Below, one piece after another: positions 1 to 11,100 of a stretch of DNA of 64,000 nucleotides (positions are counted from its first letter, which is position 1; each line of letters begins with the position of its first letter). Source of the stretch: Gorsachius magnificus (Eukaryota > Chordata > Aves > Pelecaniformes > Ardeidae); NCBI GenBank assembly GCA_034008185.1, contig CM067095.1:1110-65109 (forward strand), read 5' to 3'. The position numbers and the translations under genes were made by a program. The notes under the pieces were generated by a model. It made no database searches. It was not told the DNA's origin and saw nothing but the letters and a program-made list of their open reading frames with translations.

Positions 1-192
1 ACTTCTTTACTCCGAGGGTAACGGAGCACCGGAACAGGCTACCCAGGGGGGTTGTGGAGTCTCCTTCTCTGGAGATATTCAAAGCCTGCCTGGATGAAGT
101 CCTGAGTAACATGCTCTAGGAGAACCTGCTTTAGCAGGGGGGTTGGACTAGATGATCTCCCAAGGTCCCTTCCAACCCTTGCGATTCTGTGA
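1..192 (+). mobile_element. CR1 LINE 3' end, cut by the window edge
   Basis: The sequence reads like the conserved 3' tail of an avian CR1 non-LTR retrotransposon in plus orientation. It holds the lines about a block that is 'squared' at the end of CR1 3' UTRs (GGTTGGACTAGATGATCTCC at about 140-160, then AGGTCCCTTCCAACCC and GATTCTGTGA). The left part continues outside the window. It is 5'-truncated or cut by the edge and has no coding capacity here. Confidence 0.85.
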
Positions 193-1010
193 GAACAGAG
201 GGAGGTATTAAAAAATGGGGTCAGGGAGCCAGATAAGGGGTAAATGGAGAAATGAAATGTTAAAACTAATGGGGTACAAGGTGGCGTGGAAAAATTAAAA
301 AGTAGGAAGAGGAAGCCAGTTAGGGGAAAAACCTAGACAAAAATTAAAAGCTGACAAGATAGTGGGCAGTTGGCAGAAAAATAACAAATTTTGTGAGGAT
401 GTTGAGGTAGGTGGGTGGGCAGAGACGAAGGAAGAAGGCAGGCAGACATCTGGAGATGGGTGCTAGAGATGGGCCAGAATGCGGAGGAGAGAACATGTGA
501 CTTGCCATGGCTCCCAGTGCCCCCACAGCTTCGTAGCCCAGACACTTCTCTCTCTGCCCCTTCCTCCTCTGCAGGGCCACCTGCCCGACCCTCACCTGTT
601 CAGCAGCATGCAGTGGATGCCTTGGCTCCTCTTCCATGATGCTGAGCTCGCAGCGCCGAGTGCCAGCGTCTCCTCTGTCTGGAATGGCTCAGAAGGATCC
701 TTCCTCCCCACGGGGACTGGCCTTTCCTTGCCAGAGGCACCCGCTTGCTGGATCCCCTTGTGTTCCCTCCTTGGCTGGTTCCCCTTTGTCAGCTCCCTCG
801 ACCAGGAATGCTTAGGCAGCCCCAGCTACAGAGACATCCCCTACATATGGGAGGGTGGGCCCCATCCTCGCTGGTTACACCTGGGGCTGCTCCAGCCCTA
901 GCTGGAGCCCATCAGGAACAGTGGTTGTTGCCAAAGCCCCTCAGCACATCACCCCCTCCCCCTGTGCCTGTCTGGGGGGGAGGAGGCTGCAAATGCATCC
1001 AGGGGCATGG
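193..1010. other. Unassigned sequence, no gene recognised
   Basis: This 0.8-kb stretch goes from AT-rich (193-400) to GC-richer (550-1000). Open frames of 97-140 codons occur on both strands, but none shows a family motif or paired splice signals that I can defend. A TTTATT (AATAAA on the minus strand) at about 1025 could be the 3' end of a minus-strand transcript entering block A. Confidence 0.4.
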
Positions 1011-1084
1011 GGAAGGCAGGAAAAGTTTATTCATTAATGCACATAAGAAATTCCAACAGTAAATTGTCTGCAATGTTCAGTGCT

Positions 1085-1550
1085 CAAATGCCACTCGAGA
1101 GAGGGAGAAAAGGGAAGACAAAACCAGGGGGAAGGACAGAGGGACATAGAGAACAGGTGCGGGACAGAGAACCAAAAAACAGGATGCTGCAACCAGAAGA
1201 GGGATGAGGACCGGGACAACCGCGTAGAGAAAAAGAGCAGAGAGATGGCAGGAAAACACAGGGACGGAAAAATAAACAAGAGTGACAGCAGAGCAGGAGA
1301 GAGAAGCAAAAGGGACAAGCCAAACACCAAGACAGAGACAAGACAAAGGATGTGAAAAGTTCTAAAGCGATACAGGAAAAGACACATAGGCATAAAATAC
1401 AAAATAGAAATGGGGACCCAGATACAGGTACATGTAGAAAGGAAATTTCTAAAAGCAACAGGGTACAAGAAACGTAGGCGAGAACTAACAAATAGGGACA
1501 GGGAAACAGAAAGAGGCAGATATGGAAAAAAGGTATAAAAACTGACACGA
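1085..1550. repeat. Polypurine tract of block A
   Basis: About 450 bases of almost pure purine on the plus strand, with loosely spaced GGGACAGAGA-like units (for example near 1137, 1165, 1215 and 1262). The long open frames on the minus strand here (up to 154 codons, rich in Leu, Ser, Phe and Cys) are shadows of the pyrimidine-rich complement. A second polypurine tract lies at 3125-3480 in a related block. Confidence 0.7.
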
Positions 1551-1559
1551 AACAGTCAG

Positions 1560-1850
1560 CTGCTCTTAAATCATTGCATGGTGTCTCTGCTGCTTCTTCC
1601 TCCTCATACTCTTCTTCTCTAGAGCAGAATTGGGGCCATGGGCACTGACGAGAGTCCGCTCCGGCACAAGCTCTTCATGGGATCGTGGCTTCCTTCAGGC
1701 ACGTGCGCCCGCTGGGGTGTGGGGTCCTCCACGCTCTGCACAGGGACAATGGGTTTCACCGTGGTCTTCACTACAGGCTGCGGGGGAATCTGCTCCCGTG
1801 CCTGGAGTACCTCTTGCTCCTCCCCCTGCTTCATCACTGACCTGAAAAAG
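1560..1850 (-). mobile_element. ERVL-type LTR fragment with an open frame
   Basis: On the minus strand this segment aligns by eye, over about 220 bases, with the inner part of the solo LTR at 34760-35728. Shared blocks include GGTCAGTG, CTCCAGG, CAGCCTG(T/C)AGTGAAGACCA and the later GAGGAGGAA(G)..GCAG.AGACA. It carries an open minus-strand frame from about 1846 down to a stop near 1619. The homology starts directly after TTTTTCAG, which looks like a 3' splice site. It is either an old LTR relic or an LTR-derived exon of a minus-strand gene. The codon third positions are GC-rich, but no protein family is certain. Confidence 0.6.
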
Positions 1851-2374
1851 CCTGAGAATATTTTGATCACGGCAATGCACCTCGGCTGACAGATAGCCAG
1901 GGCATCGCTGCTTTTTCTGTGCTGCTGTGGAAGATCCCCTATAAAGCTATAAGTATGCTAAGAGCAACCTCAAAGGCATTCTTGCAGGGCGGTCCAGAAC
2001 GGGTCACAGTGAACAAAGGCGGCTCAGGCACACAAGGAGGAAGCCTGGAGGAGATTAGACAGAGTACAGACATCCTCAGCAGGCTGCAGACCAAATGGAG
2101 GCACCCTACATGGCAAACAGGATGATAAGAAAGCATTGGCAAAACATACCTAATAGTTACCTAGATGAGACTTGTATGACGTTCAACCCTGCAGGCTGTC
2201 ACACGCAGGCAGTTTACACTGCATCTTTCATGACTCTGTCGTACCTCCCGTCGGCTGTGGAGAGACTAAATCCAGCTCCCAAACCTGTCTGATAAAGGCT
2301 GATGAACCCGCCTCCCGCGACATGCGCCATGAGTTTTTTCCCCATGATGTGCCCCCTGCATCCCCTGCCCTCCT

Positions 2375-2660
2375 ATCTTTTACATATATATATTATCTAT
2401 TTACACGTATATAAAATATCTGCTTAGACAGATCTATATACACTTTTAAATATTTACACTTTACATCTATTTACACTGTCAGTTTACACTTACTATACAG
2501 AGTATCTCCTTATGCTTACAGATTAACGCTTCTTATACAGAACATCTAGACTTAATTCTCTATTGACACTGAGATATCATCTACTTAGATTCCATGTAAT
2601 ATCTACTTAAGACTTACTACGTAATGCACGCTAAGTGTAGATAGCGCTATGTAGTCAGAA
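2375..2660. repeat. AT-rich minisatellite, copy A
   Basis: Degenerate repeats of a roughly 20-base unit resembling TCTATTTACACTTACTATA. The closing segment, CTACTTAAGACTTACTACG followed by AAGTGTAGATAGCGCTATG, matches the end of a second copy at 4979-5275 with few changes. The two copies show that a larger segment was duplicated. Confidence 0.7.
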
Positions 2661-3124
2661 ACCGTTCGCTGCTGCACCTGCAGGGCCCCTGCTGGAGACA
2701 GAGCCAGAAGCCTCCAGGCACAGGGCTGGCCTCTTACCCTCAGTATGCTTAACGACTGGCAGGCAAACCTGGCCTGGAGGGCATCTATAGAGCATCACAA
2801 GATCCTGACAAGAACACAGCTGCAAAGCAAAAATCCCACATTAGACTCCACTGTATAAAAAAAATAGCATGGAAGCAAGCAGAGGAATTGCATCAGCATA
2901 AGGGATAGGGCAGCAGTCGAGCTACAGGAGCATTCTAGGAGATCAGGTCAGCTCCAGATACAACTTTCTGAGCCAGAGCGGTCAGAACACTTCAAATCTG
3001 TATCAAAACTGATATGATTTTGAACACATTCTTAGCAGAAAAGTGACCACTCTTGTAGGTGTTGGAAAATGTCTCATCCCATGTTCATTTCACGGAAAGG
3101 AATCTAATTGGTTGGTTGGTCAGT
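2661..3124. other. No gene recognised between blocks A and B
   Basis: Ordinary unique-looking sequence with a short GC-richer start (CTGCACCTGCAGGGCCCCTG near 2672). I see no exon, RNA gene or known repeat in it. Confidence 0.4.
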
Positions 3125-3480
3125 TGGGGTTTTTTTCAAGAAAGAGGTAGTTAGGAAGGCAGGACATGCAGCAGCACATACAGGCACAGAGAAGAAAAGA
3201 ATGCCACAGATCAGGCCAAAAAAACTGCGAGGGGAAAAAAAAAAAGGGAGGGATGCAGATCAGGACAAAAGGATGGAAAAGGAAAAAACAGCAATGGGTG
3301 CAGGACAGAGACGGAGAATGGAAAAAAAAGTGGGAAAGGGAGCTGGACACAAAAACAGAGAGGAGAGGTACAGCGAAGCAAAAAAAAAAAAACACCCACA
3401 ACAAAACCAAACTCCCAGCAGCATGGAGAAGAGAGAGGGCCAGGGGAGGGGCAGGGAGGGCCTGGGACACACAAGAGGGG
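3125..3480. repeat. Polypurine tract of block B
   Basis: About 350 bases dominated by A and G with several A-runs, ending in a G-rich part. The 126-187 codon open frames on both strands are low-complexity (Lys/Arg/Glu/Gln in plus, Leu/Ser/Phe/Cys in minus) and are not credible proteins. It mirrors the tract at 1085-1550. Confidence 0.7.
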
Positions 3481-3509
3481 CAACAGGGACCCAAAGGCCT
3501 GGAACTCAC

Positions 3510-3698
3510 CGCACCTCTCGCTCTCAGAGCTGCTGGGAGAATTTGACGCTTCAGACGCTTCTTTCTCCTTCTCTCCTCCCTCCCTCTTCTGTAACTCCGG
3601 GCACGGGACTGTCCTACACCTAGGAGAATACGGGGGCATCTCACAGCTCTCGCAAGACGATCGAGACACGGGGCCTCGCTCACACGCTACGCAGCCGT
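3510..3698 (-). other. Candidate minus-strand exon, cysteine- and serine-rich
   Basis: Read on the minus strand, this segment is open and bounded by plausible splice signals: ACCCAAAG before it and GGTGCG/GTGAGT after it. The frame begins RYGCVACERGPVSRSSCESC and ends in a Glu/Ser-rich stretch (about EASNSPSSSESERC). Seven or more cysteines lie in the first 40 residues. No family is recognised. It could belong to a lineage-specific minus-strand gene spread over the blocks at 1.0-5.3 kb, or be a chance frame. Confidence 0.25.
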
Positions 3699-4069
3699 AC
3701 CGCGCTTTGGGTTACACATACAGACCCTGCGGTGCCCGTTGGCAGCCTGGCCTGCCGCGGACTACGATGAGGGATCCTTCCTCACACGAGGAGGCAGGCT
3801 CTCTCTTGCCTGCAGCAGGAGGCAGCTGTCAGCCCCATGCCCTTCGATTTCTGCTTCCTGACCTTCCTCCGGCCTCTCCACCTTCAGCCGCGGCAGCTCC
3901 TGCCCACGGCCAGTAAGTAAGTGCTCTGCCTTGCCAACACGACCCAGGCAAGCCTGAGGCACGGGCAGTCAACGGCATCCCCAGGGCAGGATTGGACAAC
4001 CGCATCCTCAGCATAGCCCCTGGGAGATAGAAAGGAGCAGCAGCGACAGTTATTACCATAGATAGGCCC

Positions 4070-4850
4070 CAGACAAATGCCCTCTTCGGGAGACGCCGCT
4101 CCTTCCCCACGCTGCTGCCAACGGCACCCACGCCCCAGCTCAAGCCAGCCCGTCCCAGGGACAGCCCGTGGCCTTCACCGCGGCTCTTGGGGGCGACCGG
4201 GGCCTACGGCACAGGCTGCAGGGGAGGGGCTGGAGCTGGGGGCAGCGGCGGGGCCGGGGCAGGCTCGGGGGAAGCTGTGCCCACCTGCGGAGGCGCCCGG
4301 CATCCCTCCCCGGGGGGCGTCCGTCTCCTTCCCCTCTTCCCTTCCCTCCGGTCCCGGCCAACTCCCGGGGGGCTGCCCCGACCCGGCTCCCCCCGCCCCG
4401 CCCCGCCGCCCCCCCGCCCCCCCCGCATGCGCCGCCCGACGCCGCCGCGCCGCAGGGGCCACGGCCGGCGCGCCAACGCCGCGCCGCAGCTCCGCAACTC
4501 GGCCGCCAGGCGGCAGCAGCAGCCCCGAGCACCCGGCGGGCGGCGCCTGCGCAGCTTCCCCGGGCCCCCCCCCGCCGGGCCAGCGCCCGGCCCCCGCTCA
4601 CCTGCGCCCTCCCGCAGCCGCCCGGCCCCCCCGCCCGGCCGGCGCACCGGCCCCCGGGGCCCCGCTCCAGGCCAGCGCTGGCGCCAGCAGCCTCGCTGCC
4701 CGCCCCTGGGGCTCCGCCCGCCCCGGCCCGCGGCGGGGCCCGGCAGGAACAAGGGGCATCGCCTGCCCCCCGGGGCACACCTCCTACCCCGGGCTCCGTC
4801 GCAGCCCCTTGCCCGATGCAAAGGGAGTGCAAACATAGCACAGGAGACGG
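4070..4850. promoter_or_regulatory. CpG island
   Basis: A strongly GC-rich stretch with dense CpG (for example CGCCGCGCCGCAGGGGCCACG near 4440), flanked by ordinary DNA. Long proline/arginine/alanine/glycine frames on both strands are what such composition gives by chance. It ends at a TTTATT motif near 4855 (a minus-strand AATAAA). It may be a promoter for a minus-strand gene to the left or an unidentified plus-strand transcript. SUSD2 itself starts 3.2 kb downstream from a TATA promoter and does not need it. Confidence 0.7.
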
Positions 4851-4978
4851 CGAGTGTTTATTCAGTCACACGTGTAACAAGTGCCAGAAGCGAGCCTGCC
4901 CCGGCGCTCGGGGCCCCAACGCTCCCCCTGCCCCTTGGGACACCTCGGCAGTCCTTCGTGGAGCCACAGTCGTTGGTT

Positions 4979-5275
4979 GTACCTGTTTAGACTATGACTA
5001 TTTACACTTATTATATAGGATATCTATTTACACTTACATATTGACACTTACTATACAGAACATCTATTTAGACGTGTTATCTGTTTAGACTTACATATTT
5101 TGATGCTTTATTATCTTTCAGACTTCTCTATTTAGACTTAGATTCTTTAAATCTAGACTCAGATATCTATTGACAGTTATATATATTCTCTACCTAGATT
5201 ACATATAGTATCTACTTGGACTTACTATGTAACACAGAGTAAGTGTAGATAGCTCTATCTATTCAGACCCTTCTG
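4979..5275. repeat. AT-rich minisatellite, copy B
   Basis: Repeated TCTATTTAGACTTA / TATTTACACTTA units, homologous to 2375-2660. Both copies finish with CTACTT..GACTTACTA(C/T)GTAA and then AAGTGTAGATAGC(G/T)CTAT. The divergence between the copies is moderate, so the duplication is not very recent. Confidence 0.7.
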
Positions 5276-6234
5276 GTTTTAATTCCTTCATATATACACT
5301 TTTTTTTTAACTTTTTAAAGTCCTTTCTTTTTTAATTTATACACGAGTTATTTTTGTATTTCAAACCCCTACGTATGTCTATTCAGAATTTTTTTTTTAC
5401 TCTAAAATCTTTTATATAATATAGGGGTTTATTCTGAAAACCTTCTATATACATGAATGACTAGTATTTTTCAATATATGTAAAAATAAGAGATTTTTTC
5501 TCTACTTCAGTGCCTCACACCCATATTTACAGTTTTTAATATTTTTTAATCTCCCTCCCTCCTCGAATTTTCAGGCACTTTTGGGCTGTGAAACCCCTTT
5601 TCTGGGGGGACATACCCCCTCTGACCCCCCTTGTCCCTCTACTCACCTGCTCTTCTGCTGCATTATTCCCCCCCCCCCCCCGACATTGGGGTACCTTAAA
5701 TTACAATACCACCCCCCTTTTAATTCACCCCCAAAACAGGCAAAAAAACAGGGTTTGCAGCCTAGCATTTAGGTTCAGGACTTACAGTTGATTATCTTAG
5801 GATTTAGTCATTACCATTTCTGTAAGTTGTCATCCTGAGTCTAAGTTACAAACTGGAAATCTTGGAACCAAAATGGTTGTTAGGGATTTAAAATTTATGG
5901 ATGATACCACATTTTAGTAGAAGCTGATATAAACTGGTTGTGATGTTTATTGATTAGTGAGCACGTTATGAGGAATTTGGGAAAGCAAAAAAGAAAATAA
6001 TAATTAGCTACATAAAGAACACATATTAATTAAGAATTATACGTTCATGCAAACTATTCCATGCAACTATAAAGCTGTTAATTGTTGGTCTTAAATCTAA
6101 CAAATCACATATATTGCCTGTGGGTTGCCCCATGGGCTGTCTCAGTGGACTTGGGATTCACTGATCTGCTTTACTATCATCTGTAGGCACTTTGCATTCC
6201 TACCACCATAGAGGTGTCCTCTCTTGGTCTTTTA
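5276..6234. other. AT-rich spacer, no gene
   Basis: T-rich and A-rich sequence with a run of about 14 C near 5670. No exon, RNA gene or known element is recognised. Confidence 0.45.
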
Positions 6235-7040
6235 CTAGACCTAGATAGGCTTCAGGAATGGGCCAGCAGGACCCTTAAGAAATTCAACAAGGACAAATGT
6301 GCCTAGCAAGGAAAAAACCCTCACGACAATACAGACTGGGAACTGACTGACTGGGGAGCAGCTCTGCAAAAAAGGTCCTGATGGTCCTGGCAGACAGCAG
6401 GCCAAACGTGAGCCATCACTGTGCCCTGAGAGCAAAAAGGACCAAGGACATCCTCCGCTGTATTAAGAGGAACACAGCCATATGTTGAGGGAAGCGATTA
6501 TCATCTTTACGCAGGACTTATTTGGCCTCATCTAGACTAGTACATCCAGTTCTGGACCTCTGCAAATACAAGACCTTTACCAACTAGAGTGAGTTCAACA
6601 CAGAGCCACCAAGATGCTGCGAGGGCTGGAACATTTGCAGTGTGAGGAGAGACTGAGGGAAGGGGATCAGGCCCTTCCCAGCCTGGAGAAAAGGTGGTGG
6701 GTGGGAGGAGGAGGAAGCTAATAGCAGCCTTCTGGTATCTGTATGGTAATTACTGAGAAGACAAAATCAGGCACAGTGGTGCACAGCGGGAGGATAAGGA
6801 ATAATGGGTGTAAAGTGGAACAAGAGAGGTTCAGATCTGATATAAGAAGAAACTTTTTCATGATAAGAAGAGCTGAGCATTGGAATAGAAGAACCAGAGA
6901 AGTCGTGCAGTCTTCATCCTCAGACCAGACTAGATAAAACCCTCAAACACCTGGTCTGACCTCATAGCTAAACCTGCTTTGAGCAGGAGGTTGGACAAGT
7001 ACAACCTCCTGAAGCCCCTTCTGACCTGAATTATTCCTTA
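6235..7040 (+). mobile_element. CR1 LINE, 3' part, decayed
   Basis: Plus-oriented CR1. It includes the conserved pieces CAACAAGGACAAATG, GATGCTGCGAGGGCTGGA, GTGAGGAGAGACTGAGG and GGTTGGACAAGTACAACCTCC, in the order found at CR1 3' ends. All frames are broken. The 3' tail ends near 7040. Confidence 0.8.
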
Positions 7041-7994
7041 TACTCAATTTTTTCTGAAGTTGGGCCCACTGCTGCCATTGCACATCCTTTTCTTTACCCG
7101 ACTGCCTTTCAAATAAACAATATGCCTCTAATTATTTTTTGATCACTGGTCCCAGTTTTGCCACGTGTATACCAAAAGTATAGGCAATCACAGCCTTATG
7201 TGCTACTGATTCAGTTATCTAGGTCTGAATAGCCTTGCTTCCCAAATCTCCCCTGTCATTCTGGACTCTGCTCTTTCCTCGATTCTTCTACCCAGCTATA
7301 ATCAAGCGCAAGGAGGTCCTTACCTTATGCAACAATATTTTACATACCAGATCAGTGGAGTGTGCCTTGCATTATTCCAGTGTCCCCTAAAACCTCTCCA
7401 TCATAAATTCCTGATCTGCTATTGGAACAGACAGTTATACTGTAGCTGTTACCATATTAGCTCTGCCCTACTTCCTTGAAGGAATATCCTTGTGCTCCTG
7501 TTGGAAGGCTTCTGTAGTCCATTTCATTGCTCTAACATCATGCCACTGTTTTCAGTTATACCTTCCTCAGAATCTCTTTTTACCTCTCTCATTTACAACC
7601 TCATGTGGGCACGCACTGTGCAATAAACTTGCTTTCTTAACGTCTCATTATCTCCTGAACAAAACTGTACTGTCAGCATCTATTCTTTATCACTCTTCTT
7701 ACTGATAACTGTTTTTACTTCCTCCGATAAAATTAAAACATAGACCTTGTGCCAATGACCCTGTGGTCTTGAACTTTGGAGCAGAAATGCTTGTAAAACC
7801 AACACACATCTTCCATTTCAGAAAAATGTAAATATTAAAATAACGTGTAGGAATTCTACTGACTGCCTCCCCCACCCCCTCCATCTTTTCCTGACTTGGG
7901 GATGACCTCTGAAAAGGACCGTCTCCTTCCATTTGTTTTGCTTCAGTAATTTACAACAAACCTTTGAACAGTAAGAATCTTGTTTATTTCTGGA
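7041..7994. other. SUSD2 upstream sequence
   Basis: About 950 bases between the CR1 and the SUSD2 core promoter. No coding exon is recognised. A short stretch around 7140 (GATCACTGGTCCCAGTTTTG) resembles one at 9600 in SUSD2 intron 1, which hints at an uncharacterised old repeat. Confidence 0.4.
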
Positions 7995-8012
7995 CACGTG
8001 TTTCTATAAAAG
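7995..8012 (+). promoter_or_regulatory. SUSD2 core promoter: E-box and TATA box
   Basis: CACGTG at 7995-8000 is followed by TATAAAAG at 8005-8012. A start of transcription about 25-30 bases downstream would fall near 8035. That leaves about 40 bases of leader before the ATG at 8075 and puts the upstream in-frame ATG at 8042 almost at the cap. This supports 8075 as the start codon. There is no CpG island here, so the gene probably has tissue-restricted expression. Confidence 0.6.
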
Positions 8013-8074
8013 GCTTTTCCCAGACAGGCACAAAGGCTATCATGATCAGCCACCCTGAATCATCTGGACAAAAT

Positions 8075-8141
8075 ATGAAATTCGTCGGCATAGATGTTTC
8101 TTTCTTCATTCTCCTCACCCACACTGCTCTTTGGAATGCAG
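8075..8141 (+). CDS. SUSD2: SUSD2 exon 1: signal peptide
   Basis: It codes [20 protein letters not shown] and following residues: a short basic start, a hydrophobic core (residues 8-14 and 17-20) and a cleavage region around residue 22. The donor is CAG/GTGAGT, phase 1. An in-frame ATG at 8042 would add 11 residues before the signal. The TATA box position favours 8075, which has A at -3. Confidence 0.85.
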
Positions 8142-11100
8142 GTGAGTAACTTTCAAAACTTTTGCTGCTTTTAACTACAAACTTTTTTGACTTCTGAACT
8201 TCAGAATACACACCTCGGTAAGAAATTACTGATACCATTTGCACAAGCTAAAGCAAAGGCACACAAACTGGCTGTTACTGGCACGGTGTCATTTTCAACC
8301 CCTTCCTCTGTAATTTCCAGTAGGACAGTGGACCTTTTCTGTAAGTAAGCAGACAATCTGGAGAGTGCAGTAAATATTTTTAAAGACACAGAACAACTTG
8401 CTAGCTCCCTATATTGAACAAGCATTTCTACACAGGCAGGTCTTCTTGTATGGAATGAAGGCTGACTTTTATTTCTGACTCACCATGATTCCTGTTCTTT
8501 CCTGCCACCACCCCGTATTATCCCAGGATAAAGGAGGAAGGCCAGCAGAGAGAGAAAAAGAGAGACAGATTTTACTGCCTTTTCCTCTTCTCCATCTCTC
8601 CATCCTACCAAAAAACCTAAACAGCCCTCCCTGTCCCCCCACCCCATACACAAAACAACACTCAGAGACATTTTCTCCTCATTTCAACAGAAGCTGACAT
8701 ACCTGGAACTGCAAGCAATTGCTCTTCAGCCCCATGAGGGGTGACGTAAATTCTTCCTTCCTCTCCTAGTCTTGTTCACACATTGTTAACGACCTTTGAG
8801 GAGCAGGTGAATCCAGCAGTTTTTGGGATGCAGATTTCTCCTTCCCAGTCCACTAGAATCAGATCTGCTGTACTCTCAGGTTCAGGAAATTCCTCCTGTC
8901 TCAGTCCCACAGATGTGGATACTGCTGTTCCCATTTGTTGGTCCAGCCAGTACAGAGGCTGAGCCTCTGTTGCAAAGAGGCAGATACACATACTATGACA
9001 CACAGGCTAACACAGAGCAGTGCTGTTACCAGCATCCAAATAAACACAGACAGCACTCCCATAAACCTGCACACCACCCAGTTCTGTTCCTCCTCTCCAG
9101 CTGATCACAATGGAAGGTCACTAGCAAAAACACAAACAGCCTTTCTCTCTCCAGATTCACAGATGCACCACATTCACAGATACCTTGCATGCTAGCATAG
9201 GCTTTAAATATGCCCATTAGCTAAGCCCAGATCCCAAGTTCCTTACATGGTCAACAGCTCAGACCTTGGCTCTTTCCAAGTGTGGGTCTCCTCCTACTGA
9301 CTGGCTAGTTCATCCTGAAGCTCATTTACGATTACAACATGTGTGTGCGCATGCACACCCAGAGATGGAGGTGATACAGAAAATAGCAACAGGATTTAAT
9401 AAAATGGCTATGGTGATCAGGTACAGGGCTCAGTCAGAGAAATATACTGACCGGCAGCTTGTTTATGTGTGAGTAGCTCCTTTTATGTTCCCTTCTCTCC
9501 ATTTTCCCATGGTTGTTCTTCACCATCCACCTTGACCCCTCCCTGTCTTTTTGCTTGTGTCCTCCCAAATAAGCAACCCTCTCCTAACTAGTTTTTCATC
9601 ATCGGTCCCAATTTTGCTATATCCATGTCCAAATTTAGAGTTTCTGATACTTACCTGGGTGATCTCAGCATTGCATGGTATTCTTGATATAGTTACCCAA
9701 GCAGTGCTGCCCTTGCAAGATTCCACTCCCCAAAAGGTCCTCAGTACCCGCACTTGTCTGTGCAGCTTGTCCATCTCACTTAACTCCCCCTTAACTGTCT
9801 GTGATATCCAGCTGTTCCTCACAGTGTTACTGTAATGCCTGTCAACTTCTCACTGTTTTGTTTGTGTAGAGCAATTTTTCATGTCATGTCCAGGAATCAC
9901 TCAGTGTCTGTTCAGCTAGACCTCAGTCACACCTAAGCCAAGGGCCTGGTCATCTGTCTGTGTACCTAGTCATCTTAACAGCTACCTTGCTAAGGTTAGG
10001 CTCAAATAAAATGCACAAAAGAAAGAAATTTCAGTAGCTTTTCATAATCTCTTATTGGAGCACACTTTGTCACTAATGTTAGCTTTACATTCATCCAAGA
10101 GCTTTAGCCTTCTGTTCTCATTGATTCCTGTGTAGGGTTGACAGTGACAGGACCCCATTCTGGTTTGCTTAAGACCTACACTCAGAAATAAATACAATTA
10201 TTGACACTCACCAAGGGGCTGCTCTGGAGATTTATCTTTTTATTAGATGTAAAAATACCCATGGAGTTGGTGAAATTATGTACTGGCTGGGGGGTAAGTG
10301 TATTTTTCTATTCAAAATGGAGCAACCTTAATATGCAGGTGATTACAGCCTTCATCTAATACATTTGTAAACTAACCTAACCAGCCTACTCCATTTATTT
10401 ATGGTAATCCTTTAGATGATGCACTTCTGTTTCAGAGAGCATCTAGAAGAGTTCAATAGCATTCCTGACTATGTTTTTTTCTTCCATTAAGAAGGAGCTC
10501 AAGACTCTTGCTCACACCGATGTGGGGAGCTGCTGGGTACCTGTTCCTGCCAGGTGACGTGCCAGTCCTTGGGGATTTGCTGTCCTGATTACAAAGAATT
10601 TTGTCTTCAGATTTCTCCATACTCAGGATCTCTGATGGGAGGCAAAGACTTTTTGATTGAAAATACAGCTTTTAATGCCTCTTCTGTGCTAACATGCAGG
10701 TGGGCCATGATTTTATATTCCTCTGCCAAAGGGAGGTAAACCTTTCTAATCTCACTTTCTGACAATAGGTAATTACCACAAAACAAGACTTGTCTATATG
10801 GGAGTGAAAGCTTACTTTGTAAAGTTGTCAGAATTCTGAAGCACGCAAAGGTTCTGCTAACCTTTACCCTTAAGGATACATGTTGTATGTATTTCTATAC
10901 AGCATCATCTCATTTAGGCTGAGTTACTGTGTGATACAGTCATTACTCTGCTGGTTCTTCCCTTAAAATATCAAAATAGTGACTTTTCTAAAAGAGCTTC
11001 CTTGCGGAGCTCTTTATTGTCAATATTTTTTTAGCATTTCCATTTTGTGAAAAGAAATTACTCATTTCTTTATCTGAATGAGAAAGCAAAAAGCAAGAAA

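Noticed and set aside
1034..1548. Minus-strand frames of 144-154 codons that look like membrane proteins
   Set aside because: They are the complement of a polypurine tract, so Leu/Ser/Phe/Cys richness is compositional.
3108..3683. Plus and minus frames of 126-187 codons
   Set aside because: Lys/Arg/Glu-rich or Leu/Ser/Phe-rich shadows of the second polypurine tract.
4077..5088. Open frames of 253-306 codons over the first CpG island
   Set aside because: Low-complexity Pro/Ala/Arg/Gly in all frames of both strands, with no domain or splice evidence.
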